Origin: Uloborus plumipes
Lineage: Eukaryota; Arthropoda; Arachnida; Araneae; Uloboridae
Assembly: GCA_038373865.1 (NCBI GenBank)
Contig: JAXGGA010003074.1
Coordinates: 1-64,000 of the forward strand
Direction: 5' to 3'
Length of the DNA stretch: 64,000 bases
Under the pieces are notes generated by a model. The model searched no databases. It saw only the letters and a list, made by a program, of their open reading frames with translations, and was not told the origin of the DNA. The translations under genes and the position numbers were made by a program. Shown piece after piece: positions 12,450 to 23,007 of this stretch (position 1 is the first letter of the stretch; each line of letters begins with the position of its first letter).

Positions 12450-13472
12450 TTTTCTCTCAATCGAAGCGTATTTGTTTCATTTGAAAGTTATTCGAAAATA
12501 TTTAACTTTTAAGCGATTTTTACTTGTATGTTATTAGTTTCTTTAACAGCTTTGACTTGAATATTTATACCAGCTAATTAGGAATTTATCCACGTTTAAA
12601 TTTGATGTTCTTTGATTTCATTTACCTATTTGTTTTGCTGCGGATAATTTTCATAATTGATTCTAAATAAGTTTGCTTTTTGCAGAATCTTTTGAGTTTC
12701 AATTTTTACTATAATACTAGTCTTACAAGACTCAAGATTTCAAGAATAAGTTTACAACATCGTTGCAAATAAAAAAAGAAATTTTGCAAAAAATTGAACC
12801 TGAAACAAGCGCATGTGTGTGTATTTTTCTTTTCTCATTTTTTCACATTTTGGGATGTTTTAAGTTGTTAGGGGATACCCATCGTATGGGTCATGGCGAA
12901 ATCTTGTTACACTGAAAGTAGGCAAATGGCTCGCGAAGTTACAGTTGCGGTCATACACTCATACGCCACTTCACGATTACTGTATGCGTGTTTTAGTGCT
13001 TTGATTAACTGGCAAAATAGAAAAAAAAAGGAACAAAAAAATGTTATATTTTTATGTTTTGAATTTTCAAAAATAAAATGTCTAACATTATAAGAGCCAA
13101 AAATCAAAATAGTATATATAGTACAGTCCCTGTTATTGTGTATTATCTATTTAGAAAGTTAGTAATGGAATTGATGAATAATCTGGTTTTCACTCCTTAA
13201 AATAAATTTTACTCTAATAATTAATGCCCAGGAGTATTTTCAAGCAGTAGGGGGAGGGGCACTATCTATATCTCTGGTTTTGTGTGCGATTTTTTCTCAT
13301 ATCTTCAGAAAAAAAAAACCCTTTTAGCTTCGAACTTTTCTCCTCGTTCATCAGAAATGTTCACACTTACTAGGATTTGTCTACTTAAATTTCAACGGGG
13401 AACAATTAGAAAACAGATCATCAATTGAGTTCGAATTTTTACCTGCTTAAGTTTTAGGAGTTTATTTCAAAA
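12450..13472. other. No gene seen
   Basis: AT-rich. Two opposed 66-codon ORFs at about 12893-13107 overlap and have no recognisable content. Confidence 0.45.
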
Positions 13473-14426
13473 CTAGCTTTATGCCCGGCGTTGCCCGGGT
13501 GCGTATTAATATAAAACTTTAGCTTCTCAAAAAATTCTAATAAAAATTTAACGCAAAACTTGTTCATAAACAACGTTCTTAGTTTCACCTTCAGGCGCAA
13601 GAATAAATAAATTTAGTCTTGATGTAGTAGTTCTCTCTTGTTGTTCTTTTAAACGAAACTGACGCTGACTCACTGTCTCCGATTGTCTTGATCTAGTTGC
13701 TCTATTTCTCAGATCTCTTAGACGGTACTCACGCTGCTCATTGCTTTCTAATGCTCTAGCCGTCATATCTCTAATGTGCACTGTCGCTAGTCTTCGATTT
13801 CTCTCCTCAGGACTCATTTTCACGTTTTTCAGCCGTTTTTTTGCCTTAGGATGAACTTGTCCTATTGCTTTCCGTTTCTTCGGAGGCATTTTTGCAGAGT
13901 GGTAGCTAAATATACTTACAATTCAAAAATTTATGTTTTTCTTAATCGATGTTTCCAAGCCTCGAGGTAGAAAGGTTGATAAATCAGAAATAAATTACTT
14001 TCTCGCTTTAAAGGTTTATCTCTATCAGTCGAAAAGAAAAAAAAAAAGCAGTTTAATTGTTTTTGACTTATTTCATGCTAAAATGAAATAGGTGAGCCTT
14101 GAAATGAAAATTCATTGTTTTAATTTTAATCTTTGTTGGAAAAATGCTAATATTTAAATACCATAAATTTTATCAATTTATAACCTAAAGGCTCTTGTCG
14201 ATTAAAAAATAGGCCTAATAATAGGCTAGATTCCTATATAAAAGGGTCATTTTTTGACAAAAAACTTGAATTTGAACTTTTTAGATTTTTTAAAATTTCA
14301 AGACCCCGCCTATGAGAATTCTAGGGCATCAAGGAACCTCTGTGTCAAGTTTGATGAAAATCTGACGCAAACTGTGGATTTGTATACAGAACAAGTATAC
14401 ATACACTCATTTTTATATATATAAGA
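13473..14426 (-). mobile_element. Helitron, copy B, carrying an ORF
   Basis: On the minus strand it starts with TCTTATATATATAAAAATG at 14426 and ends with the hairpin CCCGGGCAACGCCGGG followed by CTAG at 13476-13473, flanked by A and T. The first ~370 bp are homologous to copies A, C and D. The rest contains a 113-codon ORF in the element's sense orientation. At 954 bp it is an internal-deletion derivative that kept the 5' end of the coding region of a larger autonomous ancestor. Confidence 0.82.
13548..13889 (-). pseudogene. Helitron ORF remnant with 23-residue STPR-like repeats
   Basis: The 113-residue frame starts with a basic, nuclear-signal-like stretch (PPKKRK at residues 2-7). It is followed by arginine/glutamate-rich repeats in which the RL pair recurs at residues 33-34, 56-57 and 79-80, an exact 23-residue period. 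Related cores are EQREYRL and SQRQFRL. Such score-and-three peptide repeats occur in FMBP-1-type DNA-binding proteins and, as I recall, at the start of arthropod Helitron proteins. The Rep nuclease and PIF1 helicase expected downstream are absent: the frame stops at 13548, only about 75 bp from the Helitron 3' end. I infer the N-terminal remnant of the Helitron protein. Whether the fragment is expressed cannot be told from sequence. Confidence 0.6.
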
Positions 14427-14560
14427 TTGTACTTCCTAGGGGCTGTCCATACAAGATGTCACTTTCACTAAAACAAGTCCTCCCCCCCCCCCATTACACT
14501 TCCCTTTACCCCTTTCCTTCTCCTGTTACAAGTCACGCTGTTTTTCATAAGCATACTGTT

Positions 14561-16091
14561 TTTAGCCTACTTTCCCGTTAAAAATAAAAGAAAGACGAAA
14601 AAAGTATTAAAAGTAGCTTACAGCATCTAAAAAATATCGCCAAGTTAAAAAAATAAAGAGGTAAAATGAATATCGAAAAATTAAAAATTTGAAAGTAGGG
14701 TATTGAGATGGGGAATTTGTGTGTCGGTCTATCGGTCTGTCTGTCCCCCCTAATAACTTTTGAATGAACATTCCGATTTGGATAAACTTTTTTTTGTTGG
14801 AAAGATCTCGGCGAGTACAGCTCATTCCCATATTTGATTTTTTGATTTGGACAATTTTTGGTTCAATTTTGAGCCGTTCAAACAACCGGTTCCGCGATAC
14901 TAACTTTTGAATGAACAGTCCGATTTGAACAAACTTTTTTTTATTCGAAAGATCTTTTCAAGGATACTTCATTCCCGTATCTACATTTTCGATTTGAACA
15001 ATTTTTCGTTCAACATTGAACCGTTCAAACAAGCTCTCACCCCAATATCTTTTGAGGTAATAGTCCGATTTAAACAAACTTTTTTTTGTTCGAAAGATCT
15101 CGGCAAGGATACTTCATTACCGTATTTAAATTTTCAATGTGAACCTTTTTTTCTTTCAACATTGAACCTTTCTAGCAACCTTTCTCCACCTAATAACTTT
15201 TAAGTGAACCGTCTGAATTCAATAAACTTTTTTTGTTCGAAAGATCTCGGAGAGACTCATTCCCATATTTCACTTTTCAATTTGAACCATTTTTCGTTCA
15301 ATGATGAACCGTTCAGAAAATTTTTTAACATGAGCGCATACTGAGAAATTTAAATTGAATGTTGATTCTGAACTTAAAGGCGGATTTCCTTCAAACTAAC
15401 TTTGTAAGAAAACGGTTTTGATAAAAACTTTATGTTAAGTACTTTTCTGAAAAATCTTCTGTAAGGACTCTGATTCCGACTCCGCAAACATGGCGGAAAT
15501 GCAAGCTCAGAAAAAAATGACTGAATGGGCAGACGATTTTTTGTTTATTTATTCTTTTTTTTTTGTTTAATTAATTATTATTACTTTTATTTATTTATTT
15601 ATTTTTTGGCAGACGATATTTTTTTTTTGATTACAAAAATTGTTCATTCACTAGAGCATTTTATTCTTTATTTATATTTAATAACTGGCAACGGATTAAA
15701 AATAAAATTCGAGACATTTTATTAACGAACGAGGTTTTTTTTCTTTCTTTGATAAAATGTGTTTTGATGTTCTTTGTACTTTTATTTTATTTATTACTTT
15801 TTTCCTTTTGAAAACGATTGTGAAATTTTTCTACGGAAGAACTATAACAGTTACATTCTTTAAAAGGTGTGACAAAACTTTATTTACTCGTTTATTTACT
15901 TTTTACGTGTTCATTTTATCTGATGAGAGGGGTATATTTTGCTTTTAGAAATCAGCTTTAAGTGCTATAAAGGTATGTTTGACATAATTTTCAGTTTCAG
16001 ATATTCAAGAGAATATTGATTAGATGCTAGAATGCCGATGTCGATGTACGGGAAAGTAGGCTCGTTTAGTTCTTGACAGAACTTCTTGTTT
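14561..16091 (+). mobile_element. Helentron/HINE-like element, copy 1
   Basis: One of two ~1.55-kb copies. The 5' end carries GCCTACTTTCCCGT, whose inverted partner ACGGGAAAGTAGGC lies at about 16049-16061, some 30 bp short of the 3' end. The terminal ~30 bp contain a hairpin AGTTCT-TGAC-AGAACT. Asymmetric inverted repeats with a 3'-terminal hairpin, T-rich flanks and a central minisatellite are the published layout of Helentron-derived elements (DINE-1 class in Drosophila). The interior holds about four units of ~145 bp and T-rich sequence. Short ORFs at 15525-15948 are low-complexity F/Y/L strings and not genes. No Rep/helicase is present. The family call is inference from structure. Confidence 0.6.
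14748..15310 (+). repeat. Minisatellite, ~145-bp unit x 4 (element copy 1)
   Basis: Units start near 14748, 14897, 15042 and 15189. Each contains CTAATAACTTTTGAATGAAC, then TTCGAAAGATCTCGGC, then TTCGTTCAACATTGAACCG, with divergence between units. Confidence 0.85.
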
Positions 16092-16360
16092 AAAAAAATG
16101 TAATGTCGCACTTCTCAACCTCCCTCCTCTCAAATGTAACATTTTCAGGAATGACATCGTTTGTGGACGAGCTCTTATACTCTTCTACCACGACCAGGAG
16201 CGCCCCGAAGGGAGGTCATGGGAAGTCACTGGGACCTCCCAAAAATTTCCCAAATTTGGGCTGACGATTCAGCAAATTCCCGGATAATATTGCAATACTT
16301 TTTTTATAACTAGTAATTATACATATTGTGTGTGTGTGTATGTAGCTGCAATTTTTCTTT

Positions 16361-17943
16361 TTTAGCCAACTTTCCCGTTAAAAATAAAAGAAAGACGAAA
16401 AAAGTATTAAAAGTAGCTTAATGCATCTAAAAAATATCGCCAAGTTAAAAAAAAAATACCGCCAAGTCCAGAAAATATCGCCAAGTTGAAAAAATAAAGA
16501 GGTAAAATGAATATCGAAAAATTAAAAATTTGAAAGTAGGGTATTGAGATGGGGAATTTGTGTGTCGGTCTGTCGGTCGGTCTGTCTGTCCCCCCCTAAT
16601 AACTTTTGAATGAACATTCCGATTTGGACAAACTTTTCTTTGTTGGAAAGATCTCGGCGAGTACAGCTCATTCCCATATTTGATTTTTTGATTTGAACAA
16701 TTTTTGGTTCAACTTTGAGCCGTTCAAATAACCGGTCCCGCGATACTAACTTTTGAATGAACAGTCCGATTTGAACAAACTTTTTTTTGTTCGAAAGATC
16801 TTATCAAGAATAATTCATTCCCGTTTTTAAATTTTCTATTTAAGCAATTTTTCGTTCAACACTGAACCGTTCAAACACGCTCTCACCCCTAATAATTTTT
16901 GAGTGAACAGTCCAATTTAAACATACTTTTTTTTGTTCGAAAGATCTCGGCAAGGATACTTCATTACCGTATTTAAATTTTCAATGTGAACATTTTTTCG
17001 TTCAACATTGAACCGTTCAAGCAACCTTTCTCCACCTAATAACTTTTAAGTGAACCGTCTGAATTGAATAAACTTTATTTGTTCGAAAGATCTCGAAGAG
17101 ACTCGTTCCCATATTTCACTTTTCAATTTGAAACACTTTTCGTTCAATGATGAACCGTTCAGAAAATTTAACATGAGCGCCTACTGGGAAATTTAAATTG
17201 AATGTTGATTCTGAACTTAAAGGCGGATTTCCTTCAAAATAACTTTGTAAGAAAATGGTTTTGATAAATAATGTTTGTAAAGTACTTTTCTGAAAAATCT
17301 TCTGTGAGGACTCTGATTCCGACTCCGACTCCGCAAACATGGCAGAAATGCAAGCTCAGAAAAAAAATGACTGACTGGGCAGACGATTTTTTGTTTATTT
17401 ATTCATTTTTTTTGTTTAATTTATTATTAATATTTTTATTTATTTATTTATTTTTTTTTGGCAGACGATATTTTTTTTGATTACAAAAATTGTTCATTCA
17501 CGAGAGCATTTTATTTTTTATTTATATTTAACAACTGGCAACGGATTAAAAATAAAATTCGAGACATTTTATTAACGAACAAGGTTTTTTTCTTTCTTCG
17601 ATAAAATGTGTTTTGATGTTCTTTGTACTTTTATTTTATTTTTTATTTTTTCATTTGAAAACGATTGTGAAATTTTTCTACGGAAGAACTATAGCAGTTA
17701 CATTCTTTAAAAGGTGCGACAAAACTTTATTTACTCGTTTATTTACTTTTTACGTGTCCTGATCATCTGATGAGAGGGGTATATTTTGCTTTTAGAAATC
17801 AGCTTTAAGTGTTATATAAAGGTATGTTTGACATAATTTTCAGTTTCAGATATTCAAGAGAATATTGATTAGATGCTAGATTGCCGATGTCGATCGATGT
17901 ACGGGAAAGTAGGCTCGTTTAGTTCTTGACAGAACTTCTTGTT
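16361..17943 (+). mobile_element. Helentron/HINE-like element, copy 2
   Basis: Near-identical over its length to 14561-16091, in the same orientation. The 5' terminus has GCCAACTTTCCCGT. The internal ACGGGAAAGTAGGC partner is at about 17901-17914, and the same hairpin AGTTCT-TGAC-AGAACT closes the 3' end. It has an extra ~40-bp duplication of the ATCGCCAAGTT motif near 16455-16490. Its insertion lies inside a hAT element, so it is an independent transposition and not a tandem duplication of copy 1. Confidence 0.6.
16593..17165 (+). repeat. Minisatellite, ~145-bp unit x 4 (element copy 2)
   Basis: Same unit and copy number as in 14748-15310, with units starting near 16593, 16742, 16890 and 17035. 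Conservation of copy number between the two elements argues that the array moved as part of the element. Confidence 0.85.
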
Positions 17944-18328
17944 TATATATGTTTTTTACCTTTGAAAATTAGGAGAACCAATTTTTACAAAACTTAATTC
18001 TGTTGTTGATCTGTCATGTAGTCAATATGTTTCTTTCGCAATGAATCGTTTAGACAGTTTCAAAATATACCCCCGTTGTTTTTTATCAAAGTTCAAATAT
18101 CTGTCAATCATCTGAAGAAAAGACTGAAAACGCTCGTTTTTTTTTTTTTTTTTTTGTAATAAATTCATTGTTTTTTGATGATACAAAATTGTCCTTTCTA
18201 CTAAAGTAATGGCAAAAGGTTATGTGTGAAAGCTCGTATTTTATCATTCGGAGCATTCCCGAATTTCATTCGGCAAATTGAGAATTTTCCCCCTCCAAAA
18301 AATTTAAGCTCGCCCATCTGACCACGAC

Positions 18329-18894
18329 AGGTCTTTTTTCTCTTCACACTTTTTTCGTGGCAGTACACATGTCATACAAAGTCCCACTGCTCTCCTTTTG
18401 GAAGACATAAACCTTCTAAATTGTAATTGAGCGTCTCAATTTCAAAACATTGTATTTCTTTGTAGTTCTCAGAATGTCTCCCTTTGATCTTTTCCACTGG
18501 GTCGTTAAAAAACGCCAGGATACCGACCCCTAGCTCAAAATGCAATCAGAAATGAGACTATTTCCATACTTATCGAGAGCATTTCCATTAATGAAAAGTG
18601 AAACCGAAAATTTCCCTGTATATCTCTGCGCAACATGTCAATTCGAGAACGCGAAAACCGACCGGGTTCACGGTAGAAATCGTTTGCATTCTCGGAATGG
18701 AATGCGGAACGATGACGCAAGTGAACGTTTTAGAGAACCCTCCAGGCAGAATTATCATTTGCTGAAATAAATTTAGCTATTTATTTGCAATAGATAAATG
18801 AAGCATATGGACACAATGCTTAGAAATCTCAGAATATTCAATGACACTTTGCGTAGGGGATATATTTAAAAAGTTATTTAAAAAAAATCCTAAA
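18329..18894. other. No gene seen; moderately CpG-rich patch
   Basis: The stretch 18480-18760 has more CpG than its surroundings and is open on both strands (61 and 76 codons) without recognisable domains. Confidence 0.35.
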
Positions 18895-19266
18895 TTAGTT
18901 AAAAAAAACTAAAAAATACGCTTTTAGAGTAAATCAAACTAAAAAGCAGTTTCAAAACTATAGACTATCTGCTTAGTTTACATGCACTTATAATGTATCA
19001 ACACGTAATATAGTCTAGCCTTTAGTAATAATAATATTAAATATATTCCTTTTATATTTACAAAGAGCGCGAATTTTATCTTTTATATTCAGAGTTGTAC
19101 AAACAACTGAAACACTAAAATACATCAGCGTGTAATATAATTTAGCCTTTAGTATTAATAATAGTATAAAATATATTACTTTTATATTTGTAAGGAACGT
19201 GAATTTTATCTTTTATTCAGAGTTACATACTTACATACCCACATGTGAAACTAATAAAAGCGTATT
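18895..19266. repeat. MITE-like repeat with dimeric interior, copy 1
   Basis: Ends carry the inverted motif AATACGCTTTTA (about 18915, and its complement before 19266). Inside, a ~170-bp unit containing CAACACGTAATATAGTCTAG and TTTATCTTTTAT...TCAGAGTT is present twice. A sister copy is at 21111-21449. No target duplication is clear because the flanks are A-rich. Confidence 0.65.
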
Positions 19267-19298
19267 AAAAATAGTATTAGGACGTGTTGGTTTAAGTA

Positions 19299-19682
19299 CA
19301 GTAAACTTTCGATTATCCGCCTCGGGAAAGAAACAAACGCAATTTTCTGATTTTTTCGAAAAAGCACAATTTTAAATTTTGTTTTTTTTCTTAACATTTC
19401 TTACACAAGAGCGCGGTGTACTTCATCCAATAAATTAGTTTACATAGGCGTTATCGTAAATACCACTTCTCTATAGATTTTATATACTTGACAACATCAA
19501 ATACGAAAATTTTTTTATGCTGTAGCCATCGCCACTGTTTGTACATATCACGTTTTAAGCGTAATGCAATTATTTTCAAGCAAAAGACATTTTTTATCTT
19601 CTTTACCCTTTATGTTATGATTTTTTCGGATTATCCGCGAACCCGTGCCACCCAATTATGCGGACAATCGGGAGTGCAGTGT
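19299..19682. mobile_element. Pogo/Tigger-type MITE
   Basis: Terminal inverted repeats are CAGTAAACTTTCGATTATCC (left) and CACTGCACTCCCGATTGTCC (right, reverse-complemented). TA dinucleotides flank both ends (19297-19298 and 19683-19684), as in Tc1/mariner/pogo insertions. At 384 bp it has no transposase. Confidence 0.75.
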
Positions 19683-19684
19683 AC

Positions 19685-20079
19685 TAAAATTAAATTAAAA
19701 ATTAAAAAAAAAAATACTAGACGCAAAAGCCACATAAAGAGGGAAAATTAAGCCCTTTTAACTGAAATCAATAGCAAGTATTTTAATTGTTAACAAATAG
19801 AAACTGGCAACAGATAAACATTTTATATTCCTGAGTTTTCTTTCCTTATCGACCAAAAATGGCACTGGTTTCCAATCGCGTGAATCAAGGCTCAGCCCAT
19901 CGCTCAGCCCCATTTGCTAAATAAAAATGTCACGATTCGAGTTCAGAATAACATGGTAGTTCCAAACACATTCAATTAGACGCTAACAAACTTTCTCTTT
20001 CTTTTGGTATAAAAGTTAAAAATTTTCAAGCAAGTTTTCACTTCAAAACTCGCGAAAAAAGTTTCAAAGGTTTTAAACT
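19685..20079. other. No gene seen
   Basis: AT-rich, without recognised exon or element. Confidence 0.4.
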
Positions 20080-20290
20080 AATATCTTCGTTAATTAATGT
20101 CACTCAAAGTCACGACCTAGCTAAGAACACTATCGATCAACTCTCCTTTCAAAAAATAAATAAATAAAATAAAATAAAATAAAAAAACGGTCGATCCGTT
20201 TAGGCGCTAGGGTGCCACAGACGGATACGTCAAATTAATAACCCTCTTCCTTGTTGCGAAGGGGTTAAAACTTAAGAAAATATAGTTGGT
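20080..20290 (-). repeat. Non-LTR retroelement 3'-end relic
   Basis: On the minus strand the order is a short GC hairpin-like block (CCCCTTCGCAACAAGG), TTTGACGTATCCGTCTGTGG, CGGATCGACCG, a run of TTTTA units, GAAAGGAGAGTTGATCGATA and GTGTTCTTAGC. I recognise this order from the untranslated tails of arthropod non-LTR elements, but I cannot verify the family. Confidence 0.35.
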
Positions 20291-21110
20291 TCGGATGTGC
20301 TGACAATAGGTAAGCCAACTTTTTATAGATGAATGTTATTTTTTAGATTTCAAAATAAATTGAACGCAGAGAAAAAAAAAAAAAAAAAAACATTAATTGA
20401 AATATGTGCTGGATGTGGTGGGCTGGGAGCCGCATATCAGTCCATTTTTCAAGTTTTAATTTTTTACTTTCCTACTGTAGAAAACAACAAAAGCTTTCGA
20501 TATGCGTTCGCACCAGTTTATAGCGAAGTCGCACGCGGAGAATTTACGGTTATAACGTAACAGTTTAACTACCCTTCGCGTTTTACTGTGTATTATGTAA
20601 CTTTTTTTAACGAAATTACGGCAATAGAGAAAATTTTCTTTGACTCCTCGACTTCGCTACAAATGGGCCTGACTGTAGTTAAGTATATTAGAGACAATTA
20701 GAATTACATAACAGATTTCAAGGATGCACTAACAATACACAAAAAAAAAAAAACTTAAAAGATTTTCTTGTGGACAAAAAAAAAAAAAAAAAAATAGAAG
20801 CCAACTTCATCTTTAGCACTGGGTTTCCAAGTTAATCCTTCAAAAGATAGTAAAACTGCAATTCGAAGGACATTCTGAATGTTAAAGCAACAATGCACAG
20901 GTGCTTGTTTCAGCTGCTCAATGAAATCAGGTAAGACAGAAGCGAAAATCTGTTCTCAAGGGACAGAAAACATTTCATCACATGTTTCGTCCCATTACTA
21001 AAAGGAGAAAAAGAAAAAGAAAAGAGAGAGGAGGGGGGAAAAGAGTGAGGAAATTTTAGCAAAAAAACCCCCAGAAGTAGACGGTTGAAAGTGAGTGTAA
21101 TAATCTTTAA
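20291..21110. other. No gene seen
   Basis: AT-rich with several A runs (20370-20390, 20740-20755, 20777-20793). Confidence 0.4.
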
Positions 21111-21449
21111 TTTAGTTTTAAAAACTAAAAAATACGCTTTTAGATGCTCTTATAAAAACATCAACATGTAATATAAGTAATATAGTTTATATAATATAGT
21201 TCAGTTTTTTGTATTAATAATGGTAAAAAATATATTACTTTTATATTTGCAAAGAACGTAAATTTTAACTTTTATTCAGAGTTACATACAAAAAACTGAA
21301 ACACTTATAATACTCGTACATCAACATGTAATATACTTTAGCCTTTAGTATTAATAATAGTATTAAATATATTCAAGTGAATTTTTATCTTTTATTCCGA
21401 GTTACGTACATGCATACAAACATACAAGTGAAACTAGTAAAAGCGTATT
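21111..21449. repeat. MITE-like repeat with dimeric interior, copy 2
   Basis: Sister of 18895-19266, in the same orientation. It has AATACGCTTTTA near the left end, GTAAAAGCGTATT at the right end, and two internal ~150-170 bp units. Confidence 0.65.
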
Positions 21450-21535
21450 GAAAAGGCGATTCTTATTCGACCACATGATGCTTGGTTAGATTTTGTGCAT
21501 AATAATCACTGGATAATTCTTAACTTAATGCACGA

Positions 21536-21536
<1 letters not shown>

Positions 21537-21570
<34 letters not shown>
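21537..21570. repeat. (GT)17 microsatellite
   Basis: An uninterrupted GT dinucleotide run. Confidence 0.98.
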
Positions 21571-21573
<3 letters not shown>

Positions 21574-21815
21574 GGACAGAATTTATAAGTGACAACTGAC
21601 AAAGTCGCACTAAAATTAACACACACGCAAGCACACACGACATAAATAACCAAATATATCACTTTTAAGAATCTCTACAATTGGTGCAACCAAACCTGGC
21701 AGCGCTGTGAAGGCTAAGCATATATCCTGATAGCAGCATTACGATTGCAGCCAGGTTCGGTTCAGTCCAACCATATAGTCTAGACCTTAAAATTATTTTA
21801 TTCTTTTATTTTAAA

Positions 21816-22160
21816 CTAGTTTTATTACCCGGCGTTGCCCGGTATTGCATTATGTTTAACTTATTTCATGCTGAAATGAAATAGGTGAGCCTTAAATTGA
21901 CAATTCATTGATAATCGGAAAATACTCATATTTAAATGTATTAAATTTTATCAATTTGTATGCTTAAAGGTTTATCTCTATTACTCTAAATATTAAAAAT
22001 TGAAAGAAAATGGCCAATTTGAGACAAAAAATTTGAATTTTGAGCTTTTTGGATTTTTTTTTTAATTTCAAAACCCCGCCTATGTAAATTCTAGTGCATC
22101 AATGAACTTCTGTGCCAAGTTTGATGAAAATTCGACGAAAACTGGATTTGTATATACTTC
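21816..22160 (-). mobile_element. Non-autonomous Helitron, copy C, 5' truncated
   Basis: On the minus strand the 3' end is intact: hairpin region TACCGGGCAACGCCGGGTAA, then CTAG at 21819-21816 followed by host T. The body matches copies A and B, but the TC-start region is lost at about 22160. Confidence 0.75.
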
Positions 22161-22238
22161 AGATAAATAATTTGTTCATTTATTTCAAAATTAATAAATA
22201 GAATTAATTTATCTTTTTCAAAAATAAATTACAAAATA

Positions 22239-23007
22239 CAGGGTATCCATTAATTATTGACGGGATTTCCGTGCCTCATAACTTTCGAATAAAAAATAAT
22301 AAGCAAAAACCAATAACGTATTCGTAAATTACAACTCAAAAAGTTTTATTAATGATATAAAAAATTCATTGAATTATTATTAATGATATTAAAAAAATAT
22401 ATTGAAATTATTGCCCTTCGTGGCTCGTAACACATCGAAACGAAATTCGACTTCCCTCCAGACGTTCTCCAGTGTTTGTGGGCTAAACATTTTGGAACGC
22501 AGTGACAATTCTGCTTTTCAGTTCATCAAGGGAGGGAACAGAAGACTTGTTTTCAATGTTTTTGCAAACCTCCACCTCCACGTAAAGAAGTCCATTTCAA
22601 AAAACCAAAATACACGAATTGTTTTATCTTGCACTGTCGACATTTTTATTGATGACGTTATAATTATTCAGACTGCACGTGCGATAAGATTGCGCACATG
22701 AGGTCCCCTCCGCCTCCCTTGATGAACTGAAAAGCAGAGTTGTCACTGCGATCCAAAATGTTACCCCACAAATACTGGAGAACATTTGGAGGGAAGTCGA
22801 ATTTCGTCTCGATGTGTTACGAGCCACGAAGGGCAATAATTTAAATATTTTTTTAAATATCATTAATAATAATTCAATATTTTTTTTTTCTGTCACAAAT
22901 AAAACTTTTTGAGTTGTAATTTACGAATATGTAATCAGTTTTTGCACATTATTTTTTGTTCGAAAGTCATGAGGTACGGAAACCCCGTCAATAATTACTG
23001 GACACAG
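22239..23007. mobile_element. Fold-back element built from mariner-like transposon ends
   Basis: Two arms of about 310 bp are inverted copies of each other around a ~150-bp spacer (22550-22700). Each outer end carries a transposon terminus (TAATTATTGACGGGATTTCC left, TAATTATTGACGGGGTTTCC right) and each arm encodes the same short transposase C-terminus, reading outward. On the plus strand the right arm (22717-22845) gives LDELKSRVVTAIQ, then IWREVEFRLDVLRATKG, a pattern I know from the C-terminus of arthropod mariner/Tc-type transposases. The left arm carries a 1-bp frameshift in the same region. The left end is preceded by TA; the right flank no longer is. Confidence 0.8.

Larger units (their letters stand above)
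14439..16173. mobile_element. Mariner-type MITE relic, split by a later insertion
   Basis: The left end GGGGCTGTCCATACAAGATG and the right end, reverse-complemented GAGCTCGTCCACAAACGATG, form decayed inverted repeats. CT-rich flanking segments (14480-14530 and 16110-16135) also mirror each other. The 14561-16091 element sits between them. Related fragments lie at 49790-49960 and 53050-53292. Confidence 0.4.
16195..18320. mobile_element. hAT element split by the Helentron-like insertion
   Basis: It starts CAGGAGCGCCCC and ends CCATCTG, and is flanked by the identical 8-bp duplication ACCACGAC at 16187-16194 and 18321-18328. The outer segments (16195-16350 and 17960-18320) resemble parts of the nested hAT at 32000-32702, sharing the GGAGGTCA...GACCTCCCAAAAA block and the CATTCGGCAAATT region. 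The element at 16361-17943 lies inside, so the hAT proper is about 540 bp with no transposase. Confidence 0.75.

Noticed and set aside
15525..15948. Phe/Tyr/Leu-rich ORFs resembling membrane proteins
   Set aside because: They translate T-rich low-complexity DNA inside the Helentron-like element, and the sister copy does not preserve the full frames.
22402..22896. Two overlapping ~90-100 codon ORFs as genes
   Set aside because: They read the wrong strand of the two fold-back arms; the meaningful frame is the short transposase C-terminus on the other strand of each arm.
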